Positions 35,854-45,399 of a stretch of DNA of 64,000 bases are shown one piece after another. The position numbers and the translations under genes are program-made. The stretch comes from Anaerorudis cellulosivorans (GTDB lineage: Bacteria > Bacteroidota > Bacteroidia > Bacteroidales > Dysgonomonadaceae): the NCBI RefSeq assembly GCF_025943985.1, contig NZ_JAPCWE010000001.1, positions 1 through 64,000 of the forward strand. Direction: 5' to 3'. The first letter of the stretch is position 1. Each line of letters begins with the position of its first letter. The notes below the pieces were generated by a model. That model was not told where the DNA came from. It did not search any database and saw only the letters and a program-made list of their open reading frames with translations.

Positions 35854-37116
35854 CTATTCTTCTCTCATGGCTTCGATGGGATGCACTTTCACTGCTTTGC
35901 GGGCTGGCAAGTATCCGGCAAGAACACCGGCAATAATGAGGACGACGGTGGCGAAAACGGCATATCCGATATCCACCGTAGGGTTTTTGAAAACCGACAT
36001 CTGCATGCTATCCGACGAGGCATTTGCGGCAGCAGCCTGTTCCATCAGAAAATTCACCAATTCGGTAACCCCTATACCAAGCATCAACCCGACGTAGCCG
36101 AAAATGGCTGTAATGATGATCGATTCGAGAATAATCGATTTGAGGATAGACGAAGGGGGAGCACCAATGGCTTTACGAATGCCAATTTCCCGGGTTCGTT
36201 CTTTCACCGTTACCAACATGATGTTGCTCACCCCCACGATACCGGCAATAAGCGTAAAAATTCCGATGATCGACACAAAAATGGTGATGCCGCCGAAAAT
36301 CTTCATGGTTTCGATGTATTCGGCTTGCGTATTATTAACCCAGAGAGCTTGTTTGTCTTGGGGATCGAAACTGAGGCTGCGCCCCATGAGATTACGCAAC
36401 GATTCGTCGAAGCGTTCGTTGGCAGCTTTTGTTTCGAGTCCGTTGACCGTAAACATGATTTGATTGAATTTTTTGTCGGGATTGAAAATCACCTGTGAAG
36501 TTGAAAAAGGGATGTAGGCGTTAGACCCTCCCCACTGTTCTTTTTTTGAATTGATACCGATTACCTTAAACATCAACTGACCAACTTTCACGTATTGCCC
36601 CAATGCCGGTTTACCTTTGAAGAGCACTTCCACGATTTTTTGGTCGAGGACGATCACTTTGTTTGTTTGGTTTATATCCAGTTGATTAATGAAACGTCCG
36701 TCGCCTTGTTGAATGACCAGTTTTTCGATTTCGCAGTATGCCGGCATCACGCCTCTTACCTGATATGTACCGTATTCCGACCCGTAGGAGATGGTTTGAC
36801 TTTTGTCCGATCGGGCAGTAATCAAATCGCTTTGCGTTACCTCATGGTGAATGGTGGAAACCTCTTTCTCCATAAAATGAAGATTTCGTCCCGACTTCAA
36901 TCCGTTGTAGGGAATGGATGTAGTGCCCGACCATAAACTGATGCGGTTAACCGCTCGCGAACTGAAATTGGACATTACCCCATTTTTTAATCCGTTGCCT
37001 GCACCCAAAAGTACAATGAGTATGAAAATGCCCCACGAAACCGATAATCCGGTAAGGGCTGTACGCAATTTGTTTTTCTTTAGCGTACTGAATATTTCCT
37101 GCAGATGGTCGTTCAT
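35854..37116 (-). CDS. MacB-like ABC transporter permease (first copy)
   Basis: A 420-residue permease with the same design: first helix LTGLSVSWGIFILIVLLGAGNGL, periplasmic MacB domain, then helices around VKERTREIGIRKAIGAPP, and the ending PARKAVKVHPIEAMREE. The coupling helix matches the preceding paralogue almost exactly. Lies 17 bp after the ATPase and 17 bp before the second permease. Confidence 0.88.
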   Translation of the reverse strand: MNDHLQEIFSTLKKNKLRTALTGLSVSWGIFILIVLLGAGNGLKNGVMSNFSSRAVNRISLWSGTTSIPYNGLKSGRNLHFMEKEVSTIHHEVTQSDLITARSDKSQTISYGSEYGTYQVRGVMPAYCEIEKLVIQQGDGRFINQLDINQTNKVIVLDQKIVEVLFKGKPALGQYVKVGQLMFKVIGINSKKEQWGGSNAYIPFSTSQVIFNPDKKFNQIMFTVNGLETKAANERFDESLRNLMGRSLSFDPQDKQALWVNNTQAEYIETMKIFGGITIFVSIIGIFTLIAGIVGVSNIMLVTVKERTREIGIRKAIGAPPSSILKSIILESIIITAIFGYVGLMLGIGVTELVNFLMEQAAAANASSDSMQMSVFKNPTVDIGYAVFATVVLIIAGVLAGYLPARKAVKVHPIEAMREE

Positions 37117-37133
37117 CTCGGGTAGGTATTTAT

Positions 37134-37853
37134 CTATAGGTTTTGAGCTGCGTAGGTGTAGGTATTGTGCACGCCGTTTTCTTTACGGGTTTCATATTCG
37201 ATCATTCCATCTTTTAAATGGATTATACGGTTGGTTGCATCGGCAACCGACTTTTCATGCGTTACAATAATGGTGGTAATGCCCTGTTTGTTGAGATGGG
37301 TAAGCACATCCATCACCTCCACTGTGGTCTGGCTGTCGAGAGCACCGGTTGGCTCGTCGGCAAGAATGATGCGGGGATTCGAAATCATCGCTCGCGCAAT
37401 GGCTACACGTTGCTTTTGCCCTCCCGAAAGTTCGCTCGGCATGTGATAAGCCCATTCCTTCAATCCCATTTTATCAAGCAGTTCCATGGCAATGATGTTG
37501 CGCTTTTTTCGACTGACATTTTTATAATAAAGCGGAAGTGCAACGTTTTCCAACGCATTTTTAAAACCGATAAGATTGAACGACTGAAAAACAAACCCGA
37601 TCATTTCGTTGCGATAGTGCGCTGCCTGCTTTTCACTGAGGTTTTTCATTAATGTGCCATCCAGGTAATATTCACCCGAATCGTAGGTATCTAAAATGCC
37701 TAAAATATTCAGCAAGGTAGATTTTCCCGACCCCGATGCACCCATTACGGATACATATTCGCCTGAATCGATATGCAAACTGATACCTTTGAGCACGTGA
37801 AGCGAAATTGCTTCGGTGTAATATGATTTGTGGAGCTGTTTTAAATCAATCAT
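37134..37853 (-). CDS. MacB/LolD-type ABC transporter ATP-binding protein
   Basis: A 239-residue ABC ATPase with Walker [14 protein letters not shown]-loop VFQSFNLIG, signature [14 protein letters not shown], Walker [13 protein letters not shown] and H-loop VTHEKS. It belongs to the MacB/LolD/FtsE group that drives mechanotransmission transporters. First gene of the six-gene operon ATPase-permease-permease-HlyD-TolC-DUF2807. Export of a small molecule, peptide or lipoprotein to the outside is the family role. Confidence 0.92.
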   Translation of the reverse strand: MIDLKQLHKSYYTEAISLHVLKGISLHIDSGEYVSVMGASGSGKSTLLNILGILDTYDSGEYYLDGTLMKNLSEKQAAHYRNEMIGFVFQSFNLIGFKNALENVALPLYYKNVSRKKRNIIAMELLDKMGLKEWAYHMPSELSGGQKQRVAIARAMISNPRIILADEPTGALDSQTTVEVMDVLTHLNKQGITTIIVTHEKSVADATNRIIHLKDGMIEYETRKENGVHNTYTYAAQNL

Positions 37854-37920
37854 TTTACTCGCAAATTACGACTTTGACTGAGCGACTAGGGATTTTCTCA
37901 ATCAGCGCATATATACAGCG

Positions 37921-37950
37921 CAAAGGTATAGAAAACATTGTACTTTGCAA
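37921..37950 (-). promoter_or_regulatory. Promoter of the MacB-type export operon
   Basis: On the minus strand TTG (37948-37950) and TACCTTTG (37921-37928) are 19 bp apart. The ATPase start is 67 bp downstream. Confidence 0.6.
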
Positions 37951-38075
37951 TACACAATACTAAGGAATTTTATAATTTAAATATATTTAAGATAATTACA
38001 AAGATTCCGATAGCTATTGCAAAGGCAAATGGAGGCTTCACATTCTCCAAAAGCCGCTCCAGAATTGAGCAACGC

Positions 38076-39863
38076 CTAATCGAGCTTAAGTACGGCAAGA
38101 AAAGCTTTTTGAGGTACTTCTACATTGCCGATCTGCTTCATCCGTTTCTTCCCTTCTTTTTGTTTCTCCAGCAGCTTGCGTTTACGCGAGATGTCGCCTC
38201 CGTAACACTTGGCGGTAACGTCTTTGCGCACAGCTTTCACCGTTTCGCGGGCAATGACCTTCGATCCGATAGCGGCCTGAATGGCAATATCGAATTGCTG
38301 ACGTGGAATCAGTTCTTTGAGCTTTTCGCACATGCGGCGTCCCAACGACTGCGCATTGTCGAAATGCGTAAGAGTGGACAGCGCATCCACCGGCTCGCCG
38401 TTGAGCAGAATATCGAGCTTTACCAACTTGGAAGGACGAAAATCGAGCATATGGTAATCGAACGAAGCGTAGCCTTTGGAAACACTTTTGAGTTTGTCGT
38501 AAAAATCGATGACGATTTCGCCCAACGGCAAATCGAAAATGAGCTCTACCCTGTCGCCGGAAACATATTCCTGCTTGATGAGCACGCCGCGTTTGCCCAG
38601 ACAAAGCGTCATGATGGGGCCGATATAGGCCGTATTGGTAATGATGGATGCCCGGATAAACGGCTCTTCGATGTGTTCGATCAATGCCGGATCGGGCAAT
38701 CCCGAAGGGTTGTGCACCTCTTTCATGTTCCCTTTTTTGTCGAACACATGATACGAAACGTTGGGAACGGTGGTGATGACTTCCATGTTGAACTCGCGCT
38801 CGAGGCGTTCCTGCACGATCTCCATGTGCAACAATCCCAAAAAGCCGCAACGAAAGCCAAAACCCAGTGCCACCGACGATTCGGGTTGAAAGGTGAGCGA
38901 AGCATCGTTCAACTGCAGTTTTTCGAGCGACGCACGCAGGTTCTCGAAATCATCGCTTTCGATGGGATATACACCGGCAAACACCATCGGCTTCACTTCG
39001 CGGAAACCGGAAATGGGTTTATCGCACGGACGTTCGACATGCGTAATGGTGTCGCCGACTTTTACCTCTTTGGAGGTTTTAATTCCGGAAATGATGTATC
39101 CCACATCACCACAGTAGATACGGTCTTTGGGCATCATCCCCAGTTTGAGCACGCCTACTTCATCGGCATCGTATTCTCGTCCTGTGGCCACAAACTTCAC
39201 ATGATCGTTTTTACCGATGCTGCCGTTCACCACCTTGTAATAGGCAATAATCCCGCGAAAAGGATTGAATACCGAATCGAAAATCAAGGCTTGTAATGGG
39301 GCATCGGGATCACCCCCGGGTGCGGGAATTTTTTCGATAATAGCTTTTAAGATCTCTGCGACACCTTCTCCCGTCTTACCGCTGGCGCGAAGAATTTCGT
39401 CGCGTCGGCATCCCAAAAGATCAACGATCTGATCTTCCACTTCATCGGGCATGGCACTTTCCATGTCGATTTTGTTGATGACAGGAATAATGGCCAAATC
39501 GTGTTCGATAGCCATATATACATTTGAAATGGTTTGTGCCTGAATGCCTTGTGTGGCATCCACAACCAGTAGTGCGCCCTCGCAGGCGGCTATGGAGCGG
39601 GAAACCTCGTAGGAAAAATCCACGTGTCCCGGAGTGTCGATCAAATTAAGGGTGTAATTTTCACCTTGATACTCATAATTCATCTGAATGGCATGGCTTT
39701 TTATGGTGATTCCGCGTTCGCGTTCCAAATCCATGCTGTCGAGCACCTGGTCTTGCATATCCTTACTGTCGATGGTGTGGGTATACTCCAGCAACCGATC
39801 GGCAAGTGTGCTTTTGCCGTGATCGATATGAGCAATGATGCAAAAATTACGTATGTTATTCAT
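38076..39863 (-). CDS. lepA: Elongation factor 4 (LepA)
   Basis: A 595-residue translational GTPase: G1 [12 protein letters not shown] (about 11-22), the effector-region [11 protein letters not shown]3 [12 protein letters not shown] and G4 NKIDME. LepA-specific C-terminal domain [18 protein letters not shown] and ending [19 protein letters not shown] are present. LepA acts on ribosomes (initiation/back-translocation). It follows asnS by 34 bp and is probably in the same transcript. Confidence 0.97.
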   Translation of the reverse strand: MNNIRNFCIIAHIDHGKSTLADRLLEYTHTIDSKDMQDQVLDSMDLERERGITIKSHAIQMNYEYQGENYTLNLIDTPGHVDFSYEVSRSIAACEGALLVVDATQGIQAQTISNVYMAIEHDLAIIPVINKIDMESAMPDEVEDQIVDLLGCRRDEILRASGKTGEGVAEILKAIIEKIPAPGGDPDAPLQALIFDSVFNPFRGIIAYYKVVNGSIGKNDHVKFVATGREYDADEVGVLKLGMMPKDRIYCGDVGYIISGIKTSKEVKVGDTITHVERPCDKPISGFREVKPMVFAGVYPIESDDFENLRASLEKLQLNDASLTFQPESSVALGFGFRCGFLGLLHMEIVQERLEREFNMEVITTVPNVSYHVFDKKGNMKEVHNPSGLPDPALIEHIEEPFIRASIITNTAYIGPIMTLCLGKRGVLIKQEYVSGDRVELIFDLPLGEIVIDFYDKLKSVSKGYASFDYHMLDFRPSKLVKLDILLNGEPVDALSTLTHFDNAQSLGRRMCEKLKELIPRQQFDIAIQAAIGSKVIARETVKAVRKDVTAKCYGGDISRKRKLLEKQKEGKKRMKQIGNVEVPQKAFLAVLKLD

Positions 39864-39897
39864 TCAATAAATGTTCTCCAAAAATTAAAAGTTTATA

Positions 39898-41295
39898 TTA
39901 AAAATCGGCATTGTTGGGTGTCCTCGGGAAAGGAATCACGTCGCGAATGTTCGTCATGCCGGTAACAAACAGCATCAGTCGCTCGAAACCCAACCCGAAC
40001 CCCGAATGCGGGGCCGTGCCAAATTTCCGACTTTCGAGATACCACCAAATGGGCTCAGTGCTCATACCCAGCTCCTGTACCCGTTTCATCAGCTTATCGT
40101 AATCGGCCTCGCGCTCCGATCCACCGATGATTTCTCCGATTTTCGGAAACAGTACGTCCATTGCACGTACGGTTTTTCCGTCATCGTTTTGCTTCATATA
40201 AAACGATTTGATCTCCTTCGGATAATCGGTCAGAATAACGGGGCATTTAAAATGTTTTTCCACGAGGTAACGTTCGTGCTCGGCTTGCAGATCGGTTCCC
40301 CAATGTACGGGATATTCGAATTTATGACCCGATTTTTCCAAAATATCGATTCCTTCGGTATAGGTGAGCCGGACAAACTTGTTGTTCAACACAAATTGCA
40401 ACCGATCCAACAGTTCGTTGTCGTACATTTTTGCAAGAAAATCGATATCCTCTTTGCAGTTTTCAAGTGCGTAACGAATGAGGTATTTCAGGAAATCCTC
40501 GGCAAGATCCATGTTATCCGTAATATCGTTGAAAGCTACTTCGGGCTCAATCATCCAAAATTCGGCCAAATGGCGTGGGGTATTGGAATTTTCGGCACGA
40601 AACGTAGGCCCGAACGTGTAAATGGCTCCCAGCGACATCGCCCCCAACTCACCTTCGAGCTGACCTGAAACGGTGAGGTTGGTCTGACGTCCGAAAAAAT
40701 CCTGCGAATAGTCCACCGTACCGTCTTCTTTCTTTGGCACATTGGTTAAATCGAGCGTGGTGACCTCAAACATGGCACCGGCTCCTTCGGCATCGGAAGC
40801 GGTGATAATGGGGGTATGAAAATAATAAAATCCCCTCTCGTGAAAATAGTTATGAATGGCATACGACATGTGATGCCGTATTCTGAAAACAGCCCCGAAA
40901 GTATTGGTGCGCGGACGAAGATGAGCAATTTCGCGAAGGAACTCCAAGGAGTGCCCTTTTTTCTGCAACGGATATGTTGCCGGATCGGCCGTGCCGTAGA
41001 TTTCGATTTCGACAGCCTGAACTTCAACCGATTGTTCTCTTCCTTGCGATTGAACCAATACACCGTTTACATTGATACATGCTCCGGTGGTGATGGGTTT
41101 TAAGAATTCGTCGCCGAATTTGGCATTTTCGATTACGATTTGCAGGTTGTTAATGGTCGAACCGTCGTTCAGTGCAACAAAACTCACGTTTTTGTTTCCT
41201 CTTCGGGTACGTACCCAACCCTTTATGTTGATTTCTGACCCAAAATCGGTCGACTTTAATGCATCTGCTATTTTCGTTCTTTTAATTTGCTTCAT
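39898..41295 (-). CDS. asnS: Asparaginyl-tRNA synthetase
   Basis: A 465-residue class IIb synthetase. It has an N-terminal OB-fold anticodon-binding domain (about 15-100, [21 protein letters not shown]) and the class II core. Motif 2 is [21 protein letters not shown] and motif 3 is [15 protein letters not shown]. Charges tRNA-Asn. A stable hairpin (41313-41341) ends only 17 nt before the start codon. Confidence 0.95.
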   Translation of the reverse strand: MKQIKRTKIADALKSTDFGSEINIKGWVRTRRGNKNVSFVALNDGSTINNLQIVIENAKFGDEFLKPITTGACINVNGVLVQSQGREQSVEVQAVEIEIYGTADPATYPLQKKGHSLEFLREIAHLRPRTNTFGAVFRIRHHMSYAIHNYFHERGFYYFHTPIITASDAEGAGAMFEVTTLDLTNVPKKEDGTVDYSQDFFGRQTNLTVSGQLEGELGAMSLGAIYTFGPTFRAENSNTPRHLAEFWMIEPEVAFNDITDNMDLAEDFLKYLIRYALENCKEDIDFLAKMYDNELLDRLQFVLNNKFVRLTYTEGIDILEKSGHKFEYPVHWGTDLQAEHERYLVEKHFKCPVILTDYPKEIKSFYMKQNDDGKTVRAMDVLFPKIGEIIGGSEREADYDKLMKRVQELGMSTEPIWWYLESRKFGTAPHSGFGLGFERLMLFVTGMTNIRDVIPFPRTPNNADF

Positions 41296-41312
41296 AATTT
41301 TACACTAAATCG

Positions 41313-41341
41313 CCCGCCGTCACTTTATTGTGACGGACGGG
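41313..41341 (-). promoter_or_regulatory. Stable hairpin just upstream of asnS
   Basis: CCCG-CCGTCAC (41313-41323) pairs with GTGACGG-a-CGGG (41330-41341), giving 11 base pairs, one bulged A and a 6-nt loop. On the minus strand the next bases are not a T run, so it is a poor intrinsic terminator. It sits 17 nt before the asnS ATG in the gap after the RluB gene and may affect asnS translation or mRNA stability. Confidence 0.55.
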
Positions 41342-41411
41342 GGGATTTATTATTTTACTTGTTGAATTAAAAAATGAGTGATCGTTTTCTTTTTTGCTTC
41401 TTGGGAAACTG

Positions 41412-42560
41412 TTAATCGAAATTTCCCATGCGAAGCATATTTACCTCTTGCTCTGAGAGATAACGCCATTTCCCGCGGGGAAGATTTTTCTTGGTCAAGC
41501 CGGCAAAATAAACCCGGTCGAGTTTGAGCACCTTATATCCCAATTTCTCGAAAATACGGCGTACAACACGATTTTTGCCCGAGTGAATTTCGATTCCTAC
41601 CTGCGAAAGATCTTCTTCGCTAACATAACTGATGGCATCGGCATGAATTTCTCCATCTTCCAACTCGATGCCGTCGGCAATCATTTGCATGTGTTCTGCA
41701 GCCACAGGTTTATCGAGCCAAACCTGATAAATCTTCCGCTTTTCGTATTTCGGATGTGTTAATTTCGACGCCAAATCGCCATCATTCGTAAGCAGCAAAA
41801 CACCTGTAGTCGAACGGTCAAGCCTTCCCACAGGATAGATACGTTCGGAGCAGGCACTTTTCACCAATTCCATCACCGTCTTGCGGTTTTCGGGATCGTC
41901 GGTGGTAGTAACAAAGCCTTTCGGCTTATTGAGCAACACGTAAACCTTACTCTCGAGCTTTACGGGTTGATCGTGGAAAGTAACCTCGTCGGCACGGGTA
42001 ATTTTGGTTCCCAGTTCGGTAATCACCTGTCCGTTTACCTTCACCACCCCGGCCTGAATAAACTCATCGGCTTCGCGGCGTGAGCACACACCGGCATTTG
42101 CCAGGTATTTGTTTAAACGAATAGGTGCATTCGGATCGACATTTTCCTTGTACTTGATCTGCTTAAACGGTTTTTTCTTTTTCTTGGGCTTTATAAATTT
42201 TCTCTGATTCGGATTAGCGGAGTTGTTAAAAGAAGCATTCGTACGCGAATACCCTCTTTCACCATATTGTGTTTGCTGACCTCCGCCATTGTTCGTTCGA
42301 TTATACGGCGGTTGAGCCACCCTTTCCCCTATCCGCGGGCGGCGTTTCTTAACATTTTCGCCTGAAGGAGCACCCTCTTCCATTTTTTGCCCGGATTCGT
42401 TGTAAGGTTGACGAGAATTACGTTCTGTTTCATTGGCATCCCTATTTTCCGATTGCATATTTTTATCGTTAGTGTATGACTTATTGAAAGAAACGTGCTT
42501 CCCATCGCCTTTGCTCCTAAAATTTTGTTTAGGCTGTGATTCTTCGTTGTTGATTGTCAT
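41412..42560 (-). CDS. rluB: RluB-type rRNA pseudouridine synthase with long basic N-terminus
   Basis: A 382-residue pseudouridine synthase of the RsuA/RluB group. An S4 RNA-binding domain lies at about 147-190 (IRLNKYLANAGVCSRREADEF). The catalytic domain follows with GRLDRSTTGVLLLTND (catalytic Asp248). The first about 140 residues are low-complexity, rich in Asn, Gln, Arg, Gly and Lys (ending KFIKPKKKKKPFKQIKYK), absent from E. coli RluB. The likely substrate is 23S rRNA; RluB versus RluE/RsuA is not decided by sequence alone. Confidence 0.85.
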   Translation of the reverse strand: MTINNEESQPKQNFRSKGDGKHVSFNKSYTNDKNMQSENRDANETERNSRQPYNESGQKMEEGAPSGENVKKRRPRIGERVAQPPYNRTNNGGGQQTQYGERGYSRTNASFNNSANPNQRKFIKPKKKKKPFKQIKYKENVDPNAPIRLNKYLANAGVCSRREADEFIQAGVVKVNGQVITELGTKITRADEVTFHDQPVKLESKVYVLLNKPKGFVTTTDDPENRKTVMELVKSACSERIYPVGRLDRSTTGVLLLTNDGDLASKLTHPKYEKRKIYQVWLDKPVAAEHMQMIADGIELEDGEIHADAISYVSEEDLSQVGIEIHSGKNRVVRRIFEKLGYKVLKLDRVYFAGLTKKNLPRGKWRYLSEQEVNMLRMGNFD

Positions 42561-42637
42561 TTTCTTTAAATACTGATTTAATTTTTATACTTATTAAAAC
42601 CTCACGGTGTTATTGTTTTTACTAAAAAACAAGTACT

Positions 42638-42659
42638 CAGTTTGTTTTCACACAAACTG
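42638..42659 (-). terminator. Possible terminator after purB
   Basis: CAGTTTGT (42638-42645) and ACAAACTG (42652-42659) form a perfect 8-bp stem with a 6-nt loop. On the minus strand a TTGTTTTTTAG stretch follows about 8 nt later. It lies 55 bp after the purB stop. Confidence 0.45.
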
Positions 42660-42713
42660 TAAATTCATTTCATTTTGATGTCTGCATAAAAAATAATTTT
42701 AGTTGTTTCATTT

Positions 42714-44057
42714 TTATATTCCTGTGTAATTTCGTGGAGTAATGGCTTTTAATTCCTTTTTAATCTCATCCGATACCTGAAGTGAATCAATAAAGTTAGC
42801 CATATCTTCTTTTGTGATATGCACATTGGTGCGGGTCAATCCTTTCAACGCCTCATAGGGTTTCGGGTAGCCTTCTCTTCGAAGAATAGTTTGAATCCCT
42901 TCGGCCACCACCGCCCAGTTATTATCCAAATCTCTATCGATGGCTTCTTTGTTTAATAACAATTTATTGAGCCCTTTTGTTGTACTTTTTATGGCAATTA
43001 ATCCGTGAGCCAGCGGAACACCGATATTCCGGATGACGGTGGAATCCGTTAAATCGCGCTGCAAACGCGAAACAGGCAATTTGGCCGCCAAATGCTCGAG
43101 CAAAGCATTGGCCACACCCAGATTGCCTTCGGCATTTTCGAAATCGATAGGATTAACCTTATGCGGCATGGCCGACGAACCCACTTCTCCCTCCTTGATG
43201 CGCTGCTTGAAATATTCCATCGAAATGTATTGCCACATGTCGCGATCGAGATCGATCATGATGGTATGAATGCGCCGAACGGCATCGAAACCGGCAGCCA
43301 GCTGATCGTAATTGGATATTTGCGTGGTATATTGCTCACGCTCGATTCCGAGCTTTTGCGAAAGGAAGTTGTCGGCAAATTTTTTCCAATCGATATGAGG
43401 ATATGCCACATGATGGGCATTGAAATTGCCGGTTGCCCCGCCAAACTTCCCCGTCACGGGAATCGTTTTCAGGACATCGGTCTGAATCCGCAAACGGTAG
43501 GAAAAAACGTTGATTTCTTTTCCCAATCGTGTTGGCGATGCCGGTTGTCCGTGTGTTCTGGCCAACATGGGAATATCTTTCCATTTTTCAGCATAGTCCT
43601 CGAGCAATGCAATCAGCTGTTCCAACGCAGGAATGTAAACGGTGTGCAAGGCATCTTTCCACATCAACGGAAAAGCGGTATTGTTGATATCCTGCGAAGT
43701 GAGACCAAAATGGATGAACTCTTTGTAGGACGACAAACCCAGGGTGTCGAATTTTTCTTTCAGAAAATACTCGACAGCCTTTACATCGTGATTGGTTGTT
43801 TTCTCGATCTCTTTAATACGCAGAGCATCTCCTTCCGAAAAATCGGAAACGATTTCCCGTAAAGCGGCCATTTTTTCGGCAGATATTTCGTTTAAAGGTG
43901 AAATACCTGTTTCGCAAAGCGCAATAAAATATTCGATTTCAACCCGTGTACGATATTTTATTAAAGCCCCTTCCGAAAAAAATGAAGCCAATTCTTTGGT
44001 TTTTTCCCTATATCGACCGTCAATTGGGGATACGGCCGCGAGTTCATGTTTTTCCAT
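42714..44057 (-). CDS. purB: Adenylosuccinate lyase
   Basis: A 447-residue fumarase/aspartase-superfamily enzyme. It cleaves SAICAR and adenylosuccinate in purine synthesis. The signature loop is GEVGSSAMPHKVNPIDFENAEGN (quoted in part: SSAMPHKVNPIDFENAEGN). The start MEKHELAAVSPIDGRY and TSQDINNTA are also family-typical; the SPIDGRY form belongs to the E. coli-like PurB group. Full length. Divergent from tRNA-Val. Confidence 0.95.
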   Translation of the reverse strand: MEKHELAAVSPIDGRYREKTKELASFFSEGALIKYRTRVEIEYFIALCETGISPLNEISAEKMAALREIVSDFSEGDALRIKEIEKTTNHDVKAVEYFLKEKFDTLGLSSYKEFIHFGLTSQDINNTAFPLMWKDALHTVYIPALEQLIALLEDYAEKWKDIPMLARTHGQPASPTRLGKEINVFSYRLRIQTDVLKTIPVTGKFGGATGNFNAHHVAYPHIDWKKFADNFLSQKLGIEREQYTTQISNYDQLAAGFDAVRRIHTIMIDLDRDMWQYISMEYFKQRIKEGEVGSSAMPHKVNPIDFENAEGNLGVANALLEHLAAKLPVSRLQRDLTDSTVIRNIGVPLAHGLIAIKSTTKGLNKLLLNKEAIDRDLDNNWAVVAEGIQTILRREGYPKPYEALKGLTRTNVHITKEDMANFIDSLQVSDEIKKELKAITPRNYTGI

Positions 44058-44082
44058 TTAATCCATCCAACGTTTCACGATA

Positions 44083-44090
44083 CAAAAATA
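44083..44090 (-). promoter_or_regulatory. -7 element for purB
   Basis: TATTTTTG on the minus strand, 26 bp upstream of the purB start; no clear -33 element. Confidence 0.4.
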
Positions 44091-44140
44091 GGTATAAATC
44101 TAGTTTCTAAAAAATATATCGAAAAAAATATCGAATATAT

Positions 44141-44172
44141 TTTGCAATAAAACAAAAAAGGATATATCTTTG
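44141..44172 (+). promoter_or_regulatory. Promoter of tRNA-Val
   Basis: TTTG (44141-44144), 20 bp, TATCTTTG (44165-44172): a full Bacteroidetes-type promoter. The tRNA begins 28 bp downstream. Confidence 0.78.
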
Positions 44173-44199
44173 CATCGCTTTTCTGAAAACAAAGTACCC

Positions 44200-44274
44200 G
44201 GGCGTTTAGCTCAGCTGGTTCAGAGCATCTGCCTTACAAGCAGAGGGTCGGCGGTTCGAATCCGTCAACGCCCA
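44200..44274 (+). tRNA. tRNA-Val (anticodon TAC)
   Basis: A 75-nt cloverleaf. Acceptor GGGCGTT/AACGCCC, D-arm with AGCTCAGCTGGTTCAGAGC, anticodon arm TCTGC-CTTACAA-GCAGA (anticodon TAC, 44234-44236), T-arm GGCGG-TTCGAAT-CCGTC, discriminator A. CCA is not encoded, as with the tmRNA. Confidence 0.95.
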
Positions 44275-44285
44275 CAACAAATTAA

Positions 44286-44330
44286 AAGCTTTGATAATCA
44301 ATTTATTGAATGGATTGTCGAGGCTTTTTT
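44286..44330 (+). terminator. Terminator of tRNA-Val
   Basis: AAGCTTTGATAATC (44286-44299) pairs along all 14 positions with GATTGTCGAGGCTT (44313-44326), three of them G-T wobbles. A run of six T follows (44325-44330). Confidence 0.85.
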
Positions 44331-44611
44331 ATTGCAGTTTCAGGCCAGTTGGAGTGCTCATTTACCTTGTTTTTTGCCGATTTGTGCCAAGTTTTTCCAA
44401 ATCGTGTTGCAAATTACATGCAAATTCATTTCATATAAAATATTCGAACCCATGGCTCAGTATATATATATACCGGGATAAGCAAATAAAAAAAATTAAA
44501 TATTATCGGGTATAATTTATAGATAATTTAATTGAAATATCGATGACTATAAAAATTTAAACCTTAAATTTGCCCTTCGAAAGAACATTCACACTAAAAA
44601 AAATGCAAATC
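44331..44611 (+). other. Intergenic region before the phosphodiesterase gene
   Basis: A/T-rich, no gene seen. It contains an (AT)n tract, GTATATATATATAC (44460-44473), which is self-complementary, and a -7-like TAAATTTG at 44565-44572, 40 bp before the preferred start, without a good -33 partner. Confidence 0.45.
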
Positions 44612-45397
44612 ATGAGAAAAAAATTGACGTTAGCGGTTTCTCTTTTGCTGCTGGCGCTCTGTGTTGGAGAAATTGCCGCCCAGCCTCAAATTATTGCCCA
44701 TCGCGGCTATTGGAAAACCGACGGTTCTGCACAAAATTCCATTGCAGCCCTGCTGAAAGCCGATTCCATTGGAGTTTATGGATCGGAATGCGATCTGTGG
44801 TTATCGTCGGATGGTGTGCCTGTTGTCAATCACGATGCAACCGCAATAGCAAACGACGAAAAGATAACCCTTGAAGAAAGTCCTCTTGCCACATTAAAAA
44901 AGGTAACCCTCGCCAATGGCGAATCGTTACCCACCTTTGAAGCCTATCTCGATGCATTCGAACAGTGCAAAAACGTAAAACTGATTATCGAATTTAAAAC
45001 CCACAAAGCAAAAGAGCGGGAAGATGAACTGGCAAAAAAAGTAATCGATGCCATTCATCGACGGAATCTTTGCGACCGGGTAGAATACATTTCTTTCGGG
45101 ATGAATTTTGTAAATCGGGTGAGGGCTCTCGATCCTTCAGCAAAGGTATATTATCTGAGCGGCGATCTTGCTCCTGAAGCCCTTCATGCTATGGGTGCAG
45201 CAGGTATCGATTATCATTTCAATGTGATATATAAGCATCCGGAATGGGTAACATCGGCTCACGATTTAGGGATGAAGGTGAACGTATGGACCGTGAACAA
45301 ACCCGAGGATATCGAAAAAATGATCGATTTGAAAGTCGATTACATCACTACCGACGAACCGCTTTTGGTGCGTGAAATCATCAACGAAAAAAAATAA
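44612..45397 (+). CDS. Secreted glycerophosphodiester phosphodiesterase-like protein
   Basis: A protein of 261 residues from the preferred start. The signal peptide is MRKKLTLAVSLLLLALCVGE ending at ...IAAQ. The GDPD TIM barrel begins QIIAHRGYWKTDG, then GSECDLWLSSDGVPVVNHDA, and ends KVNVWTVNKPEDIEKMIDLKVDYITTDEP. Active-site His, Glu/Asp and second His of the GDPD family are therefore present. It hydrolyses glycerophosphodiesters to glycerol-3-phosphate and an alcohol. The ATG at 44612 is chosen over 44570 because it starts the signal peptide and because a TAAATTTG -7 box overlaps the upstream start. Confidence 0.85.
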   Translation: MRKKLTLAVSLLLLALCVGEIAAQPQIIAHRGYWKTDGSAQNSIAALLKADSIGVYGSECDLWLSSDGVPVVNHDATAIANDEKITLEESPLATLKKVTLANGESLPTFEAYLDAFEQCKNVKLIIEFKTHKAKEREDELAKKVIDAIHRRNLCDRVEYISFGMNFVNRVRALDPSAKVYYLSGDLAPEALHAMGAAGIDYHFNVIYKHPEWVTSAHDLGMKVNVWTVNKPEDIEKMIDLKVDYITTDEPLLVREIINEKK

Positions 45398-45399
45398 TA

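Noticed and set aside
37938-39296. A 452-codon open frame on the plus strand
   Set aside because: It is antisense to lepA, shows no family motif and starts in the lepA downstream gap without a promoter.
44200-44330. tRNA-Val as an integration site of a mobile element
   Set aside because: No copy of the tRNA 3' end and no integrase were found downstream within the window; the tRNA has its own promoter and terminator.
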